From: Palsa-513 sp036510225
Lineage (GTDB): Bacteria > Actinomycetota > Thermoleophilia > Solirubrobacterales > Solirubrobacteraceae
DNA: 64,000 nt
NCBI GenBank assembly: GCA_036510225.1
Contig: DATCEH010000097.1
Coordinates: forward strand, 33,907 to 97,906
Direction of reading: 5' to 3'
Part shown: positions 17,339 to 25,500 of the stretch, one piece after another
Layout: every line of letters begins with the position of its first letter
Position numbering within the stretch: the first letter of the stretch is position 1
Made by a program: the position numbers and the translations under genes
The notes under the pieces: model-generated
Seen by the model: only the letters and a program-made list of their open reading frames with translations
What the model was told of the DNA's origin: nothing
Database searches by the model: none

Positions 17339-18325
17339 TCAGGACCCCGACGGGGTCGCCGGAACGGGACCGGTGTTGCGCAGCCCGGCCAGCTTCCCGA
17401 GCGCGTCGAACCAGAACGGAGCGCCGAGTGAGAGCGCCAGGAAGGTCAGGAGCCAGCCGCCAACGGTCCGCCAGAAGTGGTGGGCGAGGTCGGCACGTGC
17501 CGAGTCGGCGTTGGACTTGTTCCAGCCGATCGGCAGGCCGAGCGCCTGGACGCCGTTGATCGCCGTCACCGCCTCACCGGGTTTCGCCGACGGAAGGACC
17601 GACACCTTGGTCGCTTGGGCGACGACGGCGGCGCGCAGTGCATCGTCGCGTACGAGCCGGTCGGCGATCCCGATCGTGTTGACGTTCAGGCCGACGGTGA
17701 CCACCAGGGCCAGCCCGCAGACGATCAGCCGAGCCTCTCGCGTGTACCACCCCGAGACGCGGGCCATCGCGCCATCGAACCACTGCTCGACGAGCCGTTG
17801 CAGCCGTTTGCGGTCGTCGCCCGCGCTCTGGGCCAGCGCCACCAGGGCGTGCTTGGTGCCAGCGGGAATGCTCACGTCAGCAGCGATCGCCGCTCCCGCA
17901 GGCGGAGCGTCGGGTTCGGCCGGCGTTGCCGGCGCCACGATGTCGAGCAACGCTATGGCGAACGTGCGCGGCGGGAGGTAGGAAGGACCTCGCCGGCGGC
18001 GGCGCGCGACTGTCGAGGCCTTGTACTGGGTGCGGATCAAGCCATGAGCCAGCACACGGTCGGTCAACGACCCGGGCGAAGTCGCGGCCGACTGGATGAC
18101 GGCCGGGGTGGCCGCAGCCGGAGGGACGGGGATCGGCGCGCCGGAGGTGGCCTCTCCCCGATCGTCGAGAAGGTTCGCCAGTCCCTTCTCGAGCGTCCTT
18201 GCGCGCAGGTCGAGGACCCCGGCGATTGCCTCCTGAACGGCCGAACAGAACACGCTGAACAACAGGTAGACAAACCCCAGTCCGAGTGCCACGTCGAGCG
18301 CGGTGTTTCCCGTCAGATCGGGCAT
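17339..18325 (-). CDS. Membrane protein of unknown function, three hydrophobic segments
   Basis: This 328-residue protein starts MPDLTGNTALDVALGLGFVYLLFSVFCSAVQEAIAGVLDLRARTLEKGL. The ATG at 18325 has GGAG 7 bases upstream, so I use it over the upstream in-frame start. Transmembrane segments lie at about residues 12-33, 205-225 and 287-307. The long loop between 1 and 2 is Ala/Pro-rich and basic and should be cytoplasmic or periplasmic as a unit. The LGFVYLLFSxxCSAVQEAI motif recurs in unannotated bacterial membrane proteins. It is co-oriented with the FAD oxidase but 269 bp upstream, so linkage is only suggested. Confidence 0.7.
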   Translation of the reverse strand: MPDLTGNTALDVALGLGFVYLLFSVFCSAVQEAIAGVLDLRARTLEKGLANLLDDRGEATSGAPIPVPPAAATPAVIQSAATSPGSLTDRVLAHGLIRTQYKASTVARRRRRGPSYLPPRTFAIALLDIVAPATPAEPDAPPAGAAIAADVSIPAGTKHALVALAQSAGDDRKRLQRLVEQWFDGAMARVSGWYTREARLIVCGLALVVTVGLNVNTIGIADRLVRDDALRAAVVAQATKVSVLPSAKPGEAVTAINGVQALGLPIGWNKSNADSARADLAHHFWRTVGGWLLTFLALSLGAPFWFDALGKLAGLRNTGPVPATPSGS

Positions 18326-18758
18326 CGTCCATCTCCAGAGTCGGCTTGACCGTTGTTCGTGTACGTCGTCGACCGTCCGCCCGCCGACCGGAGGAGCACC
18401 CAAGTGGGGCGGCCGGCGTGACCTGCGGTGATCGACTGACTGGGCACGTGGCGATCATCGGCGAGGGCCCCGTCGTTGGCATCGTGGTCGCTACCACGAA
18501 CTTTGCGCGAGCCGCGCGGGGACCACCGGCTCCGACCGGGCAGGCGACCGGTGTCACCAGCACGCGGCGTAGGTCAGCTCTCGAGCAACCGGGCGCTGCC
18601 GTGATCGTCGGGGACCGCGTTGTTCGACCCTCGTGAGCGCGGCGAACGCTCCGTTGGCGGACGCCAGCGCCGTCCCTCGGCGGGCGGCGCCGGCCGAGGG
18701 GCGATCCGTGGACGATCAAGCGCGTCGTCCGCGCGGCTCGTCAAGCTCAGCGCGTAGC
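18326..18758. other. Intergenic, no supported gene
   Basis: Frames in this gap have no ribosome-binding site and no recognisable product. The right end, next to the rsfS stop, contains TAGCTCAGCCGGG on the plus strand, which resembles a tRNA D-arm (see findings). The left end is probably the promoter region of the membrane-protein gene. Confidence 0.5.
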
Positions 18759-19142
18759 TCAGCCGGGGGCGACCTCGACCCGGCGTGCCTCGCCGACGCT
18801 GGTGAGCTTGAGCTCGGGAACCTCGCCCCAGAGCCGCTCGAGACTGTAGAAGTCGCGGACCTCGGGGGTGAAGAGGTGGACGACGACGTCCAGGTAGTCG
18901 AGCAGGACCCAACCCGCCTCGCGGAGGCCCTCGACCCGGCGGGGCAGCACACCGTGCTCGTTCTTCATGCCGATCTGGATCCCGTCATGGATCGACTTGA
19001 CCTGGCGCTCGGTGTTGCCCGAGCAGACGATGAAGAAGTCGGTGTAGTCGAGCACGCCACGAAGATCGAGCGCGACGATGTCGATCGCCTTCTTGTCGTC
19101 GGCGTAGGCCGCGATGGTGCGGGCGAGTTCTTCGGATGTCAT
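18759..19142 (-). CDS. rsfS: Ribosomal silencing factor RsfS
   Basis: This 127-residue protein has the RsfS/Iojap fold: DKKAIDIVALDLRGVLDYTDFFIVCSGNTERQVKSI, EGLREAGWVLLDYLDVVVHLF and VRDFYSLERLWG. It binds uL14 on the 50S subunit and blocks subunit joining during starvation. It overlaps nadD by 4 bp (ATGA), the standard nadD-rsfS pair. Confidence 0.95.
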   Translation of the reverse strand: MTSEELARTIAAYADDKKAIDIVALDLRGVLDYTDFFIVCSGNTERQVKSIHDGIQIGMKNEHGVLPRRVEGLREAGWVLLDYLDVVVHLFTPEVRDFYSLERLWGEVPELKLTSVGEARRVEVAPG

Positions 19143-19735
19143 GCGTAGAGCCTCCGCTGCTCGATGTAGTCGGCAACTGCGTTGGGGACGAGATCACGAA
19201 TCTGCTGGCCGTCGGCGACCCGCCGGCGGACCAGCGACGACGAGACGTCAAGCCGTGGCATGTCTAGGAAGCGGACCCGCTCGCCGCCGGTCAGGCTCCG
19301 CAGCTGGTCGACCACCTCCGCGCGCCGCATGCCCGACCGCTCGGCCACCGCGACCGACGCCAGACCGAGGATCGCCTCGGGTTGGTGCCAGGTCGGAAGG
19401 CTGAAGGCCATATCGCCTCCGACGATCAAGGTCAGCTCGTCACCCGGTTGGCCCGCATGGATCTCCCTGAGGGTAGTGATCGTGTAAGACGGTCCCTCCC
19501 GGCGCACCTCCAGCTCGCAGATCTCGAGCCAGGTCTCGGCGTCCGCGAGCAGACGAGCCATCGCCAACCTGTGGCCGACGCCCGGGTCGTCGGGGATCTC
19601 CTTGTGGGGCGGGACGGCCGCGACGACGATCAGCACACGGTCGAGCCCGAGCTCCGCTTGGGCCTGCCTCGCACACTGGAGATGGCCGAGATGTGGCGGG
19701 TTGAAGGTCCCACCGAGGATGCCGACGCGACTCAC
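19139..19735 (-). CDS. nadD: Nicotinate-nucleotide adenylyltransferase
   Basis: This 198-residue enzyme makes nicotinate adenine dinucleotide from NaMN and ATP, a late step of NAD synthesis. It begins MSRVGILGGTFNPPHLGHL, with the GGTFNPPHxGH nucleotidyltransferase motif, and has the second motif DVSSSLVRRRVADG near the C-terminus. The start is GTG. It lies 24 bp downstream of proA and overlaps rsfS, so it is part of the obg-proB-proA-nadD-rsfS operon. Confidence 0.96.
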   Translation of the reverse strand: MSRVGILGGTFNPPHLGHLQCARQAQAELGLDRVLIVVAAVPPHKEIPDDPGVGHRLAMARLLADAETWLEICELEVRREGPSYTITTLREIHAGQPGDELTLIVGGDMAFSLPTWHQPEAILGLASVAVAERSGMRRAEVVDQLRSLTGGERVRFLDMPRLDVSSSLVRRRVADGQQIRDLVPNAVADYIEQRRLYA

Positions 19736-19759
19736 ACAAACGGTGGGTCTTCGCGCCGG

Positions 19760-21028
19760 TCAGGGACGTACGTGACCGTCGCCCTCGATCAGGTACTTGG
19801 TCGTGCAGAGTTCGCGCATGCCGATCGGCCCGCGGGCGTGGAGCTTCTGGGTCGAGTTGCCGATCTCCGCGCCCATCCCGAACTCTCCGCCGTCGGTGAA
19901 GCGGGTCGACGCGTTGACGTAGACGCAGGCCGCGTCGATGTCCCGCTGGAACCGCCGGGCGGCCTCCGTGTCGCGCGTGACGATCGCCTCGGAGTGTCCA
20001 CTCCCGTAGCGGCCGATGTGGTCGATCGCCTCGTCGATCGACTCGACGACGCGCACGGCGAGCACCGGCGCGAGGAACTCGGTCGCCCAGTCGGACTCCT
20101 CGGCCGGGATGACGTCGAGCGCACCGGCGAGCTCGCGGGTCCGCGCGTCACCGCGCAGCTCGACACGCGAGCCCGCAAGGACGCGCAGCGCCTGGGGCAG
20201 GAAGGCCTCGGCGATCGCTGCGTGGACGAGGAGCGTCTCGGCCGCGTTGCAGACGCTCGGCTTCTGGACCTTCCCGTTGACGATGATCGCCGTGGCCGCG
20301 TCGATGCCGGCCGACGCGTCGACGTAGACGTGGCAGTTGCCCGACGCCGCGTAGATCACCGGGACGCGGGCGACCGCCTGGAGCGCCCTCTTGAGGCCCT
20401 CGCCCCCACGCGGGATGATCAGATCGACGAGACCCTCCTGGCCGGCCAGCTCGGCGAGCTCCTCCCGCCCGCCGCCGGCGACCAGGCCGATCGCCCCGTC
20501 GGGGACGCCGGCTGAGCAGGCCGCGTCGATCGCCAGGCCGGCGAGGATCGCGTTCGAATGCGCGGCCGTGCTCGATCCGCGCAGGACGATCGCGTTGCCC
20601 GACTTCAGACAGAGGGCGGCAGCGTCGATCGTGACGTTCGGCCGGGCCTCGTAGACGACCGCGATCACGCCGAGCGGGACCCGGACGTGCCGGATGTCGA
20701 GGCCGTTCGGCGCCCGGAAGCCCGAGATCACCTCGCCGACGGGATCCGCGAGACCGGCGATCTGGCGAACACCGGCGGCGATCCCGGCGATCCGGGTGGG
20801 ATCGAGCGTCAGCCGGTCGATCAGGGTCGGGCGCAGGCCGGCGGCGGTGGCCGCGTCGACATCGAGCGCGTTGGCTTCGACGATCTCGTCGGTCCGGTCG
20901 ACCAGGGCCAGGGCGATCGCCTCGAGCGCGGCATTCTTGATGCCGGTCTCCAGGCTCGCGAGCGCACGCGAAGCCCGCCTGGCCACGCGGCAGAGGTCGG
21001 TCGCCCTTGCGGTCGTGGTTGCCATCAC
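19760..21028 (-). CDS. proA: Gamma-glutamyl phosphate reductase
   Basis: This 422-residue NADPH-dependent reductase carries out the second step of proline synthesis. It shows ALCLKSGNAIVLRGSS, GNCHVYVDASAGIDAATAIIVNGKVQKPSVCNAAETLLVH (catalytic Cys) and FGMGAEIGNSTQKLHARGPIGM. It starts at GTG 21028 or at the next codon, ATG 21025. TACCAT ends exactly 6 nt before the GTG with no Shine-Dalgarno between, so proA may also have its own leaderless promoter inside the operon. It lies 21 bp after proB. Confidence 0.96.
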   Translation of the reverse strand: MMATTTARATDLCRVARRASRALASLETGIKNAALEAIALALVDRTDEIVEANALDVDAATAAGLRPTLIDRLTLDPTRIAGIAAGVRQIAGLADPVGEVISGFRAPNGLDIRHVRVPLGVIAVVYEARPNVTIDAAALCLKSGNAIVLRGSSTAAHSNAILAGLAIDAACSAGVPDGAIGLVAGGGREELAELAGQEGLVDLIIPRGGEGLKRALQAVARVPVIYAASGNCHVYVDASAGIDAATAIIVNGKVQKPSVCNAAETLLVHAAIAEAFLPQALRVLAGSRVELRGDARTRELAGALDVIPAEESDWATEFLAPVLAVRVVESIDEAIDHIGRYGSGHSEAIVTRDTEAARRFQRDIDAACVYVNASTRFTDGGEFGMGAEIGNSTQKLHARGPIGMRELCTTKYLIEGDGHVRP

Positions 21029-21049
21029 CCGAAAATGGTACTCGTCGTC

Positions 21050-22141
21050 TCAGGCGAGCACGAAGTAGTCGCGGTGGACGGCCTCCTCGGCGGCACGCGG
21101 CAGGACACCGTGGACGGCCGCGGACTTCATGCCCATCACCTGGCGCAGCTCGCCGGCCGAATAGTTGCTGATCCCCTTGCCGATCACGTCCTCCCCGGCG
21201 GCGACCTCGACCGCATCGCCGGCTCCGAACGCACCGCTGACACCGGTCACACCGACCGGCAGGAGGCTCGTCCCCGCGCCGGTCAGGGCTCGGGCGGCGC
21301 CGGGGTCGACGAACACCGTCCCACGACTCGGCTTGGCGTACTTGAGCCAGAGCTTGAAGCTCGAATAGCGGATCTCCCGGGCGGCGAAGCGCGTCCCCTC
21401 GGCCTCACCGGCGAGGACCCGCTCCAGCGCCCCCGGGCGACGGCCGCTGCAGATCGTCGTGACGATGCCGGCCGCCGTCGCCATGTCGGCTGCGACCACC
21501 TTCGAGCGCATCCCCCCCGACCCGAGCGGCGACTTCGTCTGGCTGATCTCGAAGGCCTCGAGCAGCTCGAAGTCCTCGACCGTCTCGACGAGCGGGGCGC
21601 CCGGGACGACCCGGGGATCGGCGGTGTGCAGGCCGTCGGCGTCGGTCAGGATGATCAGCTGGTCGGCGCCGATCAGGATCGCGACCTGAGCCGAGAGGAA
21701 GTCGTTGTCGCCGAAGGAGATCTCGTCGGTCGTCGTCGTGTCGTTCTCGTTGACGACCGGCACGACGTTCCAGTCGAGCAGCTGGCGAAGCGTCCGGCGG
21801 ACGTTCAGGTAGTGGGTCCGGGCGCTGACGTCGAAGAAGGTCAGGAGGACCTGGGCCGAGACGACGCCGCGCTCGTGGAGCAACTCGTCATACGCGCGGT
21901 AGAGCTTGCCCTGGCCGATCGCGCTGGCGGCCTGGAGCTCCTCGATCTGAGTCGGCCGGCCCGGCAGGCCCATCTCGCGCATTCCCCGGGCGATCGCCCC
22001 GCTCGTCACGAGGACGACCTCGTCGCCGGCGGCGCGCAGGCCGGCGGCGGCGTCGCAGACCCGGGCGAGCACGTCGGTTCGCGGCTCGCCGCGGGCGTCG
22101 GCGACGATCGCCGTGCCCAGCTTGATCACGACCCGGCGCAT
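21050..22141 (-). CDS. proB: Glutamate 5-kinase
   Basis: This 363-residue enzyme phosphorylates glutamate to start proline synthesis. It begins MRRVVIKLGTAIVADARG and has the amino-acid kinase motifs VLVTSGAIARGMREMG, NVVPVVNENDTT and LIILTDADGLHTADP. A C-terminal PUA domain (GTVFVDPGAARALTG...SLLPVGVTGVSGAFGAGDAVEV) follows. The ATG at 22141 shares one base with the obg stop (TAATG), which fixes the start and implies translational coupling. Confidence 0.96.
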   Translation of the reverse strand: MRRVVIKLGTAIVADARGEPRTDVLARVCDAAAGLRAAGDEVVLVTSGAIARGMREMGLPGRPTQIEELQAASAIGQGKLYRAYDELLHERGVVSAQVLLTFFDVSARTHYLNVRRTLRQLLDWNVVPVVNENDTTTTDEISFGDNDFLSAQVAILIGADQLIILTDADGLHTADPRVVPGAPLVETVEDFELLEAFEISQTKSPLGSGGMRSKVVAADMATAAGIVTTICSGRRPGALERVLAGEAEGTRFAAREIRYSSFKLWLKYAKPSRGTVFVDPGAARALTGAGTSLLPVGVTGVSGAFGAGDAVEVAAGEDVIGKGISNYSAGELRQVMGMKSAAVHGVLPRAAEEAVHRDYFVLA

Positions 22142-23418
22142 TACTCGGGGTCCAGCTCGAAGACGATCCCGGCGATCTCGACCTCGTCGCCGGCGGTGAA
22201 CCCCTGGTCCTCGAGCGCCCGGATCACGCCGATCCGCCGCAGGCGGGACTCGACGTGTAGCATCGCCTCCTCGTTGTCGAGGTCGTGGCGCGCGATCAGA
22301 CGGTCGACGCCCTCGCCGACGACGCGGAAGCTCTCCGGCGACGTCCGCTCGACGTGGAACCCACGGCGGGCCGCCGGGCGGAAGGTCAGGTGCTCGGCGA
22401 GCTCGGGCTCGGCCGCGCCGACCGGGTCGGACGGGACGCTTCGCAGCAGCTCGGCAGCGAGCACGGAAAGGCCGACGCGGGTCACGCTCGACGTGACGAT
22501 GACGGGAACCTGCGGGCCGAGCAGCTCCCGCCACTCGTCGGCGGCGGCGACCGCGATCTCCGACGAGACGAGGTCGCTCTTGGAGAGGGCGAGGACCCGC
22601 GGGAGGTCGGCCAGCCGGGGGTCGTGGCTGGCGAGCTCGTGCTCGATCGTCCGATGGTTCTCGACCGGGACCGACCCGTCGAGCGGGGCGAGGTCGAGCA
22701 CGTGGACGAGCAGGCGGGTCCGCTCGACGTGGGCGAGGAAGTCGTGACCAAGGCCGGCCCCGTCGCTCGCGCCCTCGATCAGCCCGGGAATGTCGGCCAG
22801 GATCAGCTGGCGACTCTCGCCGTCAAGCGTCCCGAGCACCGGCTCGAGCGTGGTGAACGGATACGCGGCGATCTTGGGCGTGGCCCGGGTGATCCGCGAG
22901 AGCAGCGACGACTTGCCGGCGTTCGGGAGGCCGATCAGGCCAACGTCGGCCAGAAGTTTGAGGCGCAGCTCGATCCAGCCCTCGCCCCCCGGGAGGCCGC
23001 GTTCGGCGAACTGCGGCGCCTGGCGGGTCGGCGTGGTGTAGCGCTTGTTCCCGCGGCCACCGGACCCCCCGGCCATGATCACGACCCGCTGACCCGGCCG
23101 GACGAGGTCGTGGACGTCGCCGTCCTCGGTCGCGACCTGCGTGCCCGGCGGGACGCCGACGACCAACGACTCACCGTTGGCTCCATGACTGAGCGATCCC
23201 CCGCCGTTCCCGCCGGCCGGGGCTCGGTAGTGAGCCCGTCGGCGGAACGAGGAGAGGTCGCGGAGCGACTGGTCGCACTCGATCACGACATCCCCGCCCC
23301 GCCCGCCGTCACCACCGTCGGGACCACCCCGGGGGACGTGGGCCTCGCGGCGAAACGAGAGCGACCCGTGGCCGCCGGCGCCGGCCGCTGCGAAGATCCT
23401 TGCCTTGTCGTTGAGCAT
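22141..23418 (-). CDS. obgE: GTPase Obg (50S assembly)
   Basis: This 425-residue protein has the glycine-rich Obg domain (GGPDGGDGGRGGDVVIECDQSLRDLSSF), then a G domain with GLPNAGKSSLLSRIT (G1), LADIPGLIEGASDGAGLG (G3) and ALSKSDLV (G4). It ends in an OCT domain (LHVESRLRRIGVIRALEDQGFTAGDEVEIAGIVFELDPE). It acts in ribosome assembly and stress control. rpmA normally lies directly upstream; here an SDR gene, a non-coding repeat and a membrane-protein gene separate them. Confidence 0.96.
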   Translation of the reverse strand: MLNDKARIFAAAGAGGHGSLSFRREAHVPRGGPDGGDGGRGGDVVIECDQSLRDLSSFRRRAHYRAPAGGNGGGSLSHGANGESLVVGVPPGTQVATEDGDVHDLVRPGQRVVIMAGGSGGRGNKRYTTPTRQAPQFAERGLPGGEGWIELRLKLLADVGLIGLPNAGKSSLLSRITRATPKIAAYPFTTLEPVLGTLDGESRQLILADIPGLIEGASDGAGLGHDFLAHVERTRLLVHVLDLAPLDGSVPVENHRTIEHELASHDPRLADLPRVLALSKSDLVSSEIAVAAADEWRELLGPQVPVIVTSSVTRVGLSVLAAELLRSVPSDPVGAAEPELAEHLTFRPAARRGFHVERTSPESFRVVGEGVDRLIARHDLDNEEAMLHVESRLRRIGVIRALEDQGFTAGDEVEIAGIVFELDPE

Positions 23419-23452
23419 CAGTCAGTCATCCTCGCAGCAAGAAAGGCCAGAC

Positions 23453-24145
23453 ATGAACCCAACGTCCAAGGTCATGCTGATCACCGGCGCCTCGACCGGG
23501 ATTGGCGCGGCCACCGCCCGCCTGCTCGCCGAGCACGGCTGGCGGCTCGCACTGGCCGCCCGCTCGACCGACCGGCTCGACGCGCTGGCGACCGAGCTCG
23601 GCGGTCCGGACCGCGCCCTGGCGGTCGGCTGCGACGTCACCGAGTGGTCCCAGCAGGAGGCGATGGTCGCGACGACACTCGAGCATTTCGGCCAGATCGA
23701 CGCGGTCATGGCGAACGCCGGTTTCGGCGCGAAGCGGGGCTTCCTCGAGGAGACGCCCGAGCTCTGGAGGGACATGGTCCTGACCAACGTGCTCGGTGCC
23801 GCCTACACGATCCGGGCGTCGATCCCCGCGCTGAGCTCGAGCCGCGGCCACCTCGTCCTGACCAGCTCGGTCGCCGGCCGCCGGGCCCTCAAGGGCTCGC
23901 TGTACTCGGCGACGAAGTTCGCCGTCACCGCGATGGGCGAGGCCGCCCGCCAGGACCTCCATGGGACCGGCGTCCGGGTCACGGTGATCGAGCCGGGGAT
24001 GACCGACACGCCGTTCTTCGACGACCGACCGGCCGACGCCCTCGAGTCAGCGGACATCGCCCGGGCAGTCGACTTCGCGGTCAGCCAGCCAGCCCACGTC
24101 GACGTCAACGAGATCCTGATCCGGCCGACCGCCCAGCGCGGGTGA
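23453..24145 (+). CDS. Short-chain dehydrogenase/reductase
   Basis: This 230-residue classical SDR has the cofactor motif LITGASTGIGAATARLL (TGxxxGxG), NAG in VMANAGFGAKRG, the catalytic Ser in LTSSVAGRR and YSATK as the catalytic Tyr-Lys pair. The sequence after the core (VIEPGMTDTPFFDD) fits the family. The substrate is unknown. The ATG at 23453 with AAAGG about 9 bases upstream is preferred over an earlier in-frame start. It is a plus-strand gene inside an otherwise minus-strand housekeeping block, divergent from obg, so it is probably an insertion relative to the ancestral order. Confidence 0.85.
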   Translation: MNPTSKVMLITGASTGIGAATARLLAEHGWRLALAARSTDRLDALATELGGPDRALAVGCDVTEWSQQEAMVATTLEHFGQIDAVMANAGFGAKRGFLEETPELWRDMVLTNVLGAAYTIRASIPALSSSRGHLVLTSSVAGRRALKGSLYSATKFAVTAMGEAARQDLHGTGVRVTVIEPGMTDTPFFDDRPADALESADIARAVDFAVSQPAHVDVNEILIRPTAQRG

Positions 24146-24215
24146 TCGGCCTGACGAAGGAGTCGGGCGACGGCGCGGCCCGATGGCCGGGGGGTCGGCC
24201 GGCGGGAAACATGAA

Positions 24216-24577
24216 GGGGAGGGCGGGGGCGGGGGCGGGGGCGGGTCGGCGCCGGGGATGCGGGATCTGATCGACCGGGCTCCTCCCCGGCGGCCGAGTG
24301 GATGTTGAGACCTTCATCGCGAAATGGTTGCCTGACTCAGGCAGCTACTTTCATTGGAGAGTCTCCTTCGTTCTCCACCACCCAGTCCCCCGGCGGAGAG
24401 CGCCGCCTGACCTCCCGAGCCCGGGCAACCATCCTCGACGACATGCTCGCCAAGTCCCCCGCCGCGGTGAGCACCGCCGCCGCGGAAGCTCACCCGGACC
24501 GGGCCTATCCGCCAGCGAAAATCCGACGTCGGGCGCGCATCGGCGCTCGCCGGCACAAACCACGAAGCCGACAGACT
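24216..24577 (+). repeat. Dispersed structured repeat, copy A
   Basis: This copy of about 360 bp of non-coding sequence is shared with copy B (61481-61857, inverted) and in part with copy C (61929-62168). In order it has a (GGGGGC)n tract, GATCGACCGGGCT, GAGACCTTC-TCGCGAAA, and an imperfect palindrome around CCTGACTCAGG (24331-24341). Then come GCTACTTTC-TTGGAGAGTC, ATCCTCGACG-CATGCTCGCCAAG, GTGAGCACCGCC, and an AAACC-CGAAGCC tail. Indels between copies are not multiples of three, so it is not protein-coding. It lies between the SDR gene and the membrane gene after rpmA. The rest of 24146-24700 shows nothing else. Confidence 0.7.
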
Positions 24578-24700
24578 CGATCAACGACTTTCGCTGACGT
24601 GCACACCCAGCCCGGCCGCCGGCACGAAACGCGCCGCTCAGGCCCGGCCCGCCGACGAAGAATCGGCGGACCCAGGAGGCCCAGGCCGAAGCCCGGGCGG

Positions 24701-25237
24701 CTAAGCCGCCGCGGGGGCCTGCTCCGCGCCTGGGGCTGCCGCGACAGCCGCGGCGGCGGTGGCAGCGGCGGCGGCGGCGGCGGCGGCAAGACCGTCGGCA
24801 AACGTGAACCCGGCCGCCGCGGAGCCCCCGGCGAGCGCGGTCACCCCGACGACGCCGTGGAGCGGGAGGTCGCCGATCGCGAGCAGCGTGACGAGGGCGT
24901 CGACCGCGTCGATCGCCGCGCACGTCCGCTGCCACCGCGGCCCGACCTGGGGGTTCTTGAGAGTGTGGAGGGCGATCATCCCGATCACCAGGTCACGCGC
25001 GCCCATCGACCGCAGCAGGGCCTGCGTGCCACGCTGCCTGGCGGCCCTCCGGCCGACCCAGGCCGTCCCGGCCCGACGAGGACGCAGGAGAAGGCCGGCG
25101 CCGATCGCGATCCGCCCGATCGCCAGCGCCCTGGCGCCGGCTTGGGGGCTGATCGGGAGACCGGCGAGCTTGCCGGAGACGTTCGGCAGTCCGGCCGGAA
25201 GGCTCGGCAGCCTGCCCGTGATGTCCTTGACGTTCAC
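24701..25237 (-). CDS. Small membrane protein overlapping rpmA, polyalanine tail
   Basis: This 178-residue protein's core, ARALAIGRIAIGAGLLLRPRRAGTAWVGR...LLRSMGARDLVIGMIAL, resembles the DUF4267-like actinobacterial membrane proteins with three to four helices. Its ATG overlaps the rpmA stop by 4 bp (ATGA). Its C-terminus from about residue 150 is almost all alanine, encoded by a (GCC)n-type tract, and may be a repeat expansion. Function is unknown. Translational coupling to L27 is unusual for a membrane protein. Confidence 0.65.
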   Translation of the reverse strand: MNVKDITGRLPSLPAGLPNVSGKLAGLPISPQAGARALAIGRIAIGAGLLLRPRRAGTAWVGRRAARQRGTQALLRSMGARDLVIGMIALHTLKNPQVGPRWQRTCAAIDAVDALVTLLAIGDLPLHGVVGVTALAGGSAAAGFTFADGLAAAAAAAAATAAAAVAAAPGAEQAPAAA

Positions 25238-25500
25238 GAGGCGACCTCGGCGACCGGCTCGACCGAGACGACCCGTCCCCGCCAGCCGACGTTGAACTTG
25301 ACGATGCCTGCCGACCGGGCGTAGAGCGTGTCGTCCTTGCCCATGCCGACGCCCTCGCCGGCCTTGAAGCGGCTGCCCCGCTGGCGGACGATGATCTCGC
25401 CACCGGTCACCGTCTGGCCTGCGAACGTCTTCACTCCGAGCCGCTGGGCGTTCGAGTCCCGGCCGTTGCGGCTGGACCCGAGGCCTTTCTTATGAGCCAT
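25234..25500 (-). CDS. rpmA: 50S ribosomal protein bL27
   Basis: This 88-residue protein has the typical MAHKKGLGSSRNGRDSNAQRLGVK start and GGEIIVRQRGSRFKAGEGVGMGKDDTLYA. There is no N-terminal extension needing cleavage. It lies near the peptidyl-transferase centre. It overlaps the end of rplU by 11 nt. Confidence 0.97.
   Translation of the reverse strand: MAHKKGLGSSRNGRDSNAQRLGVKTFAGQTVTGGEIIVRQRGSRFKAGEGVGMGKDDTLYARSAGIVKFNVGWRGRVVSVEPVAEVAS

Noticed and set aside
18286..18636. Plus-strand frame of 116 codons
   Set aside because: No Shine-Dalgarno, low-complexity Arg/Ala/Gly composition, partly antisense to the membrane gene.
20558..22747. Long plus-strand frame (729 codons) opposite proA, proB and obg
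   Set aside because: Shadow of three conserved genes; no protein-like domain.
24314..24556. Minus-strand 80-codon frame inside repeat copy A, partly echoed in copies B and C
   Set aside because: Indels between copies break the frame and there is no shared start; the element looks non-coding.
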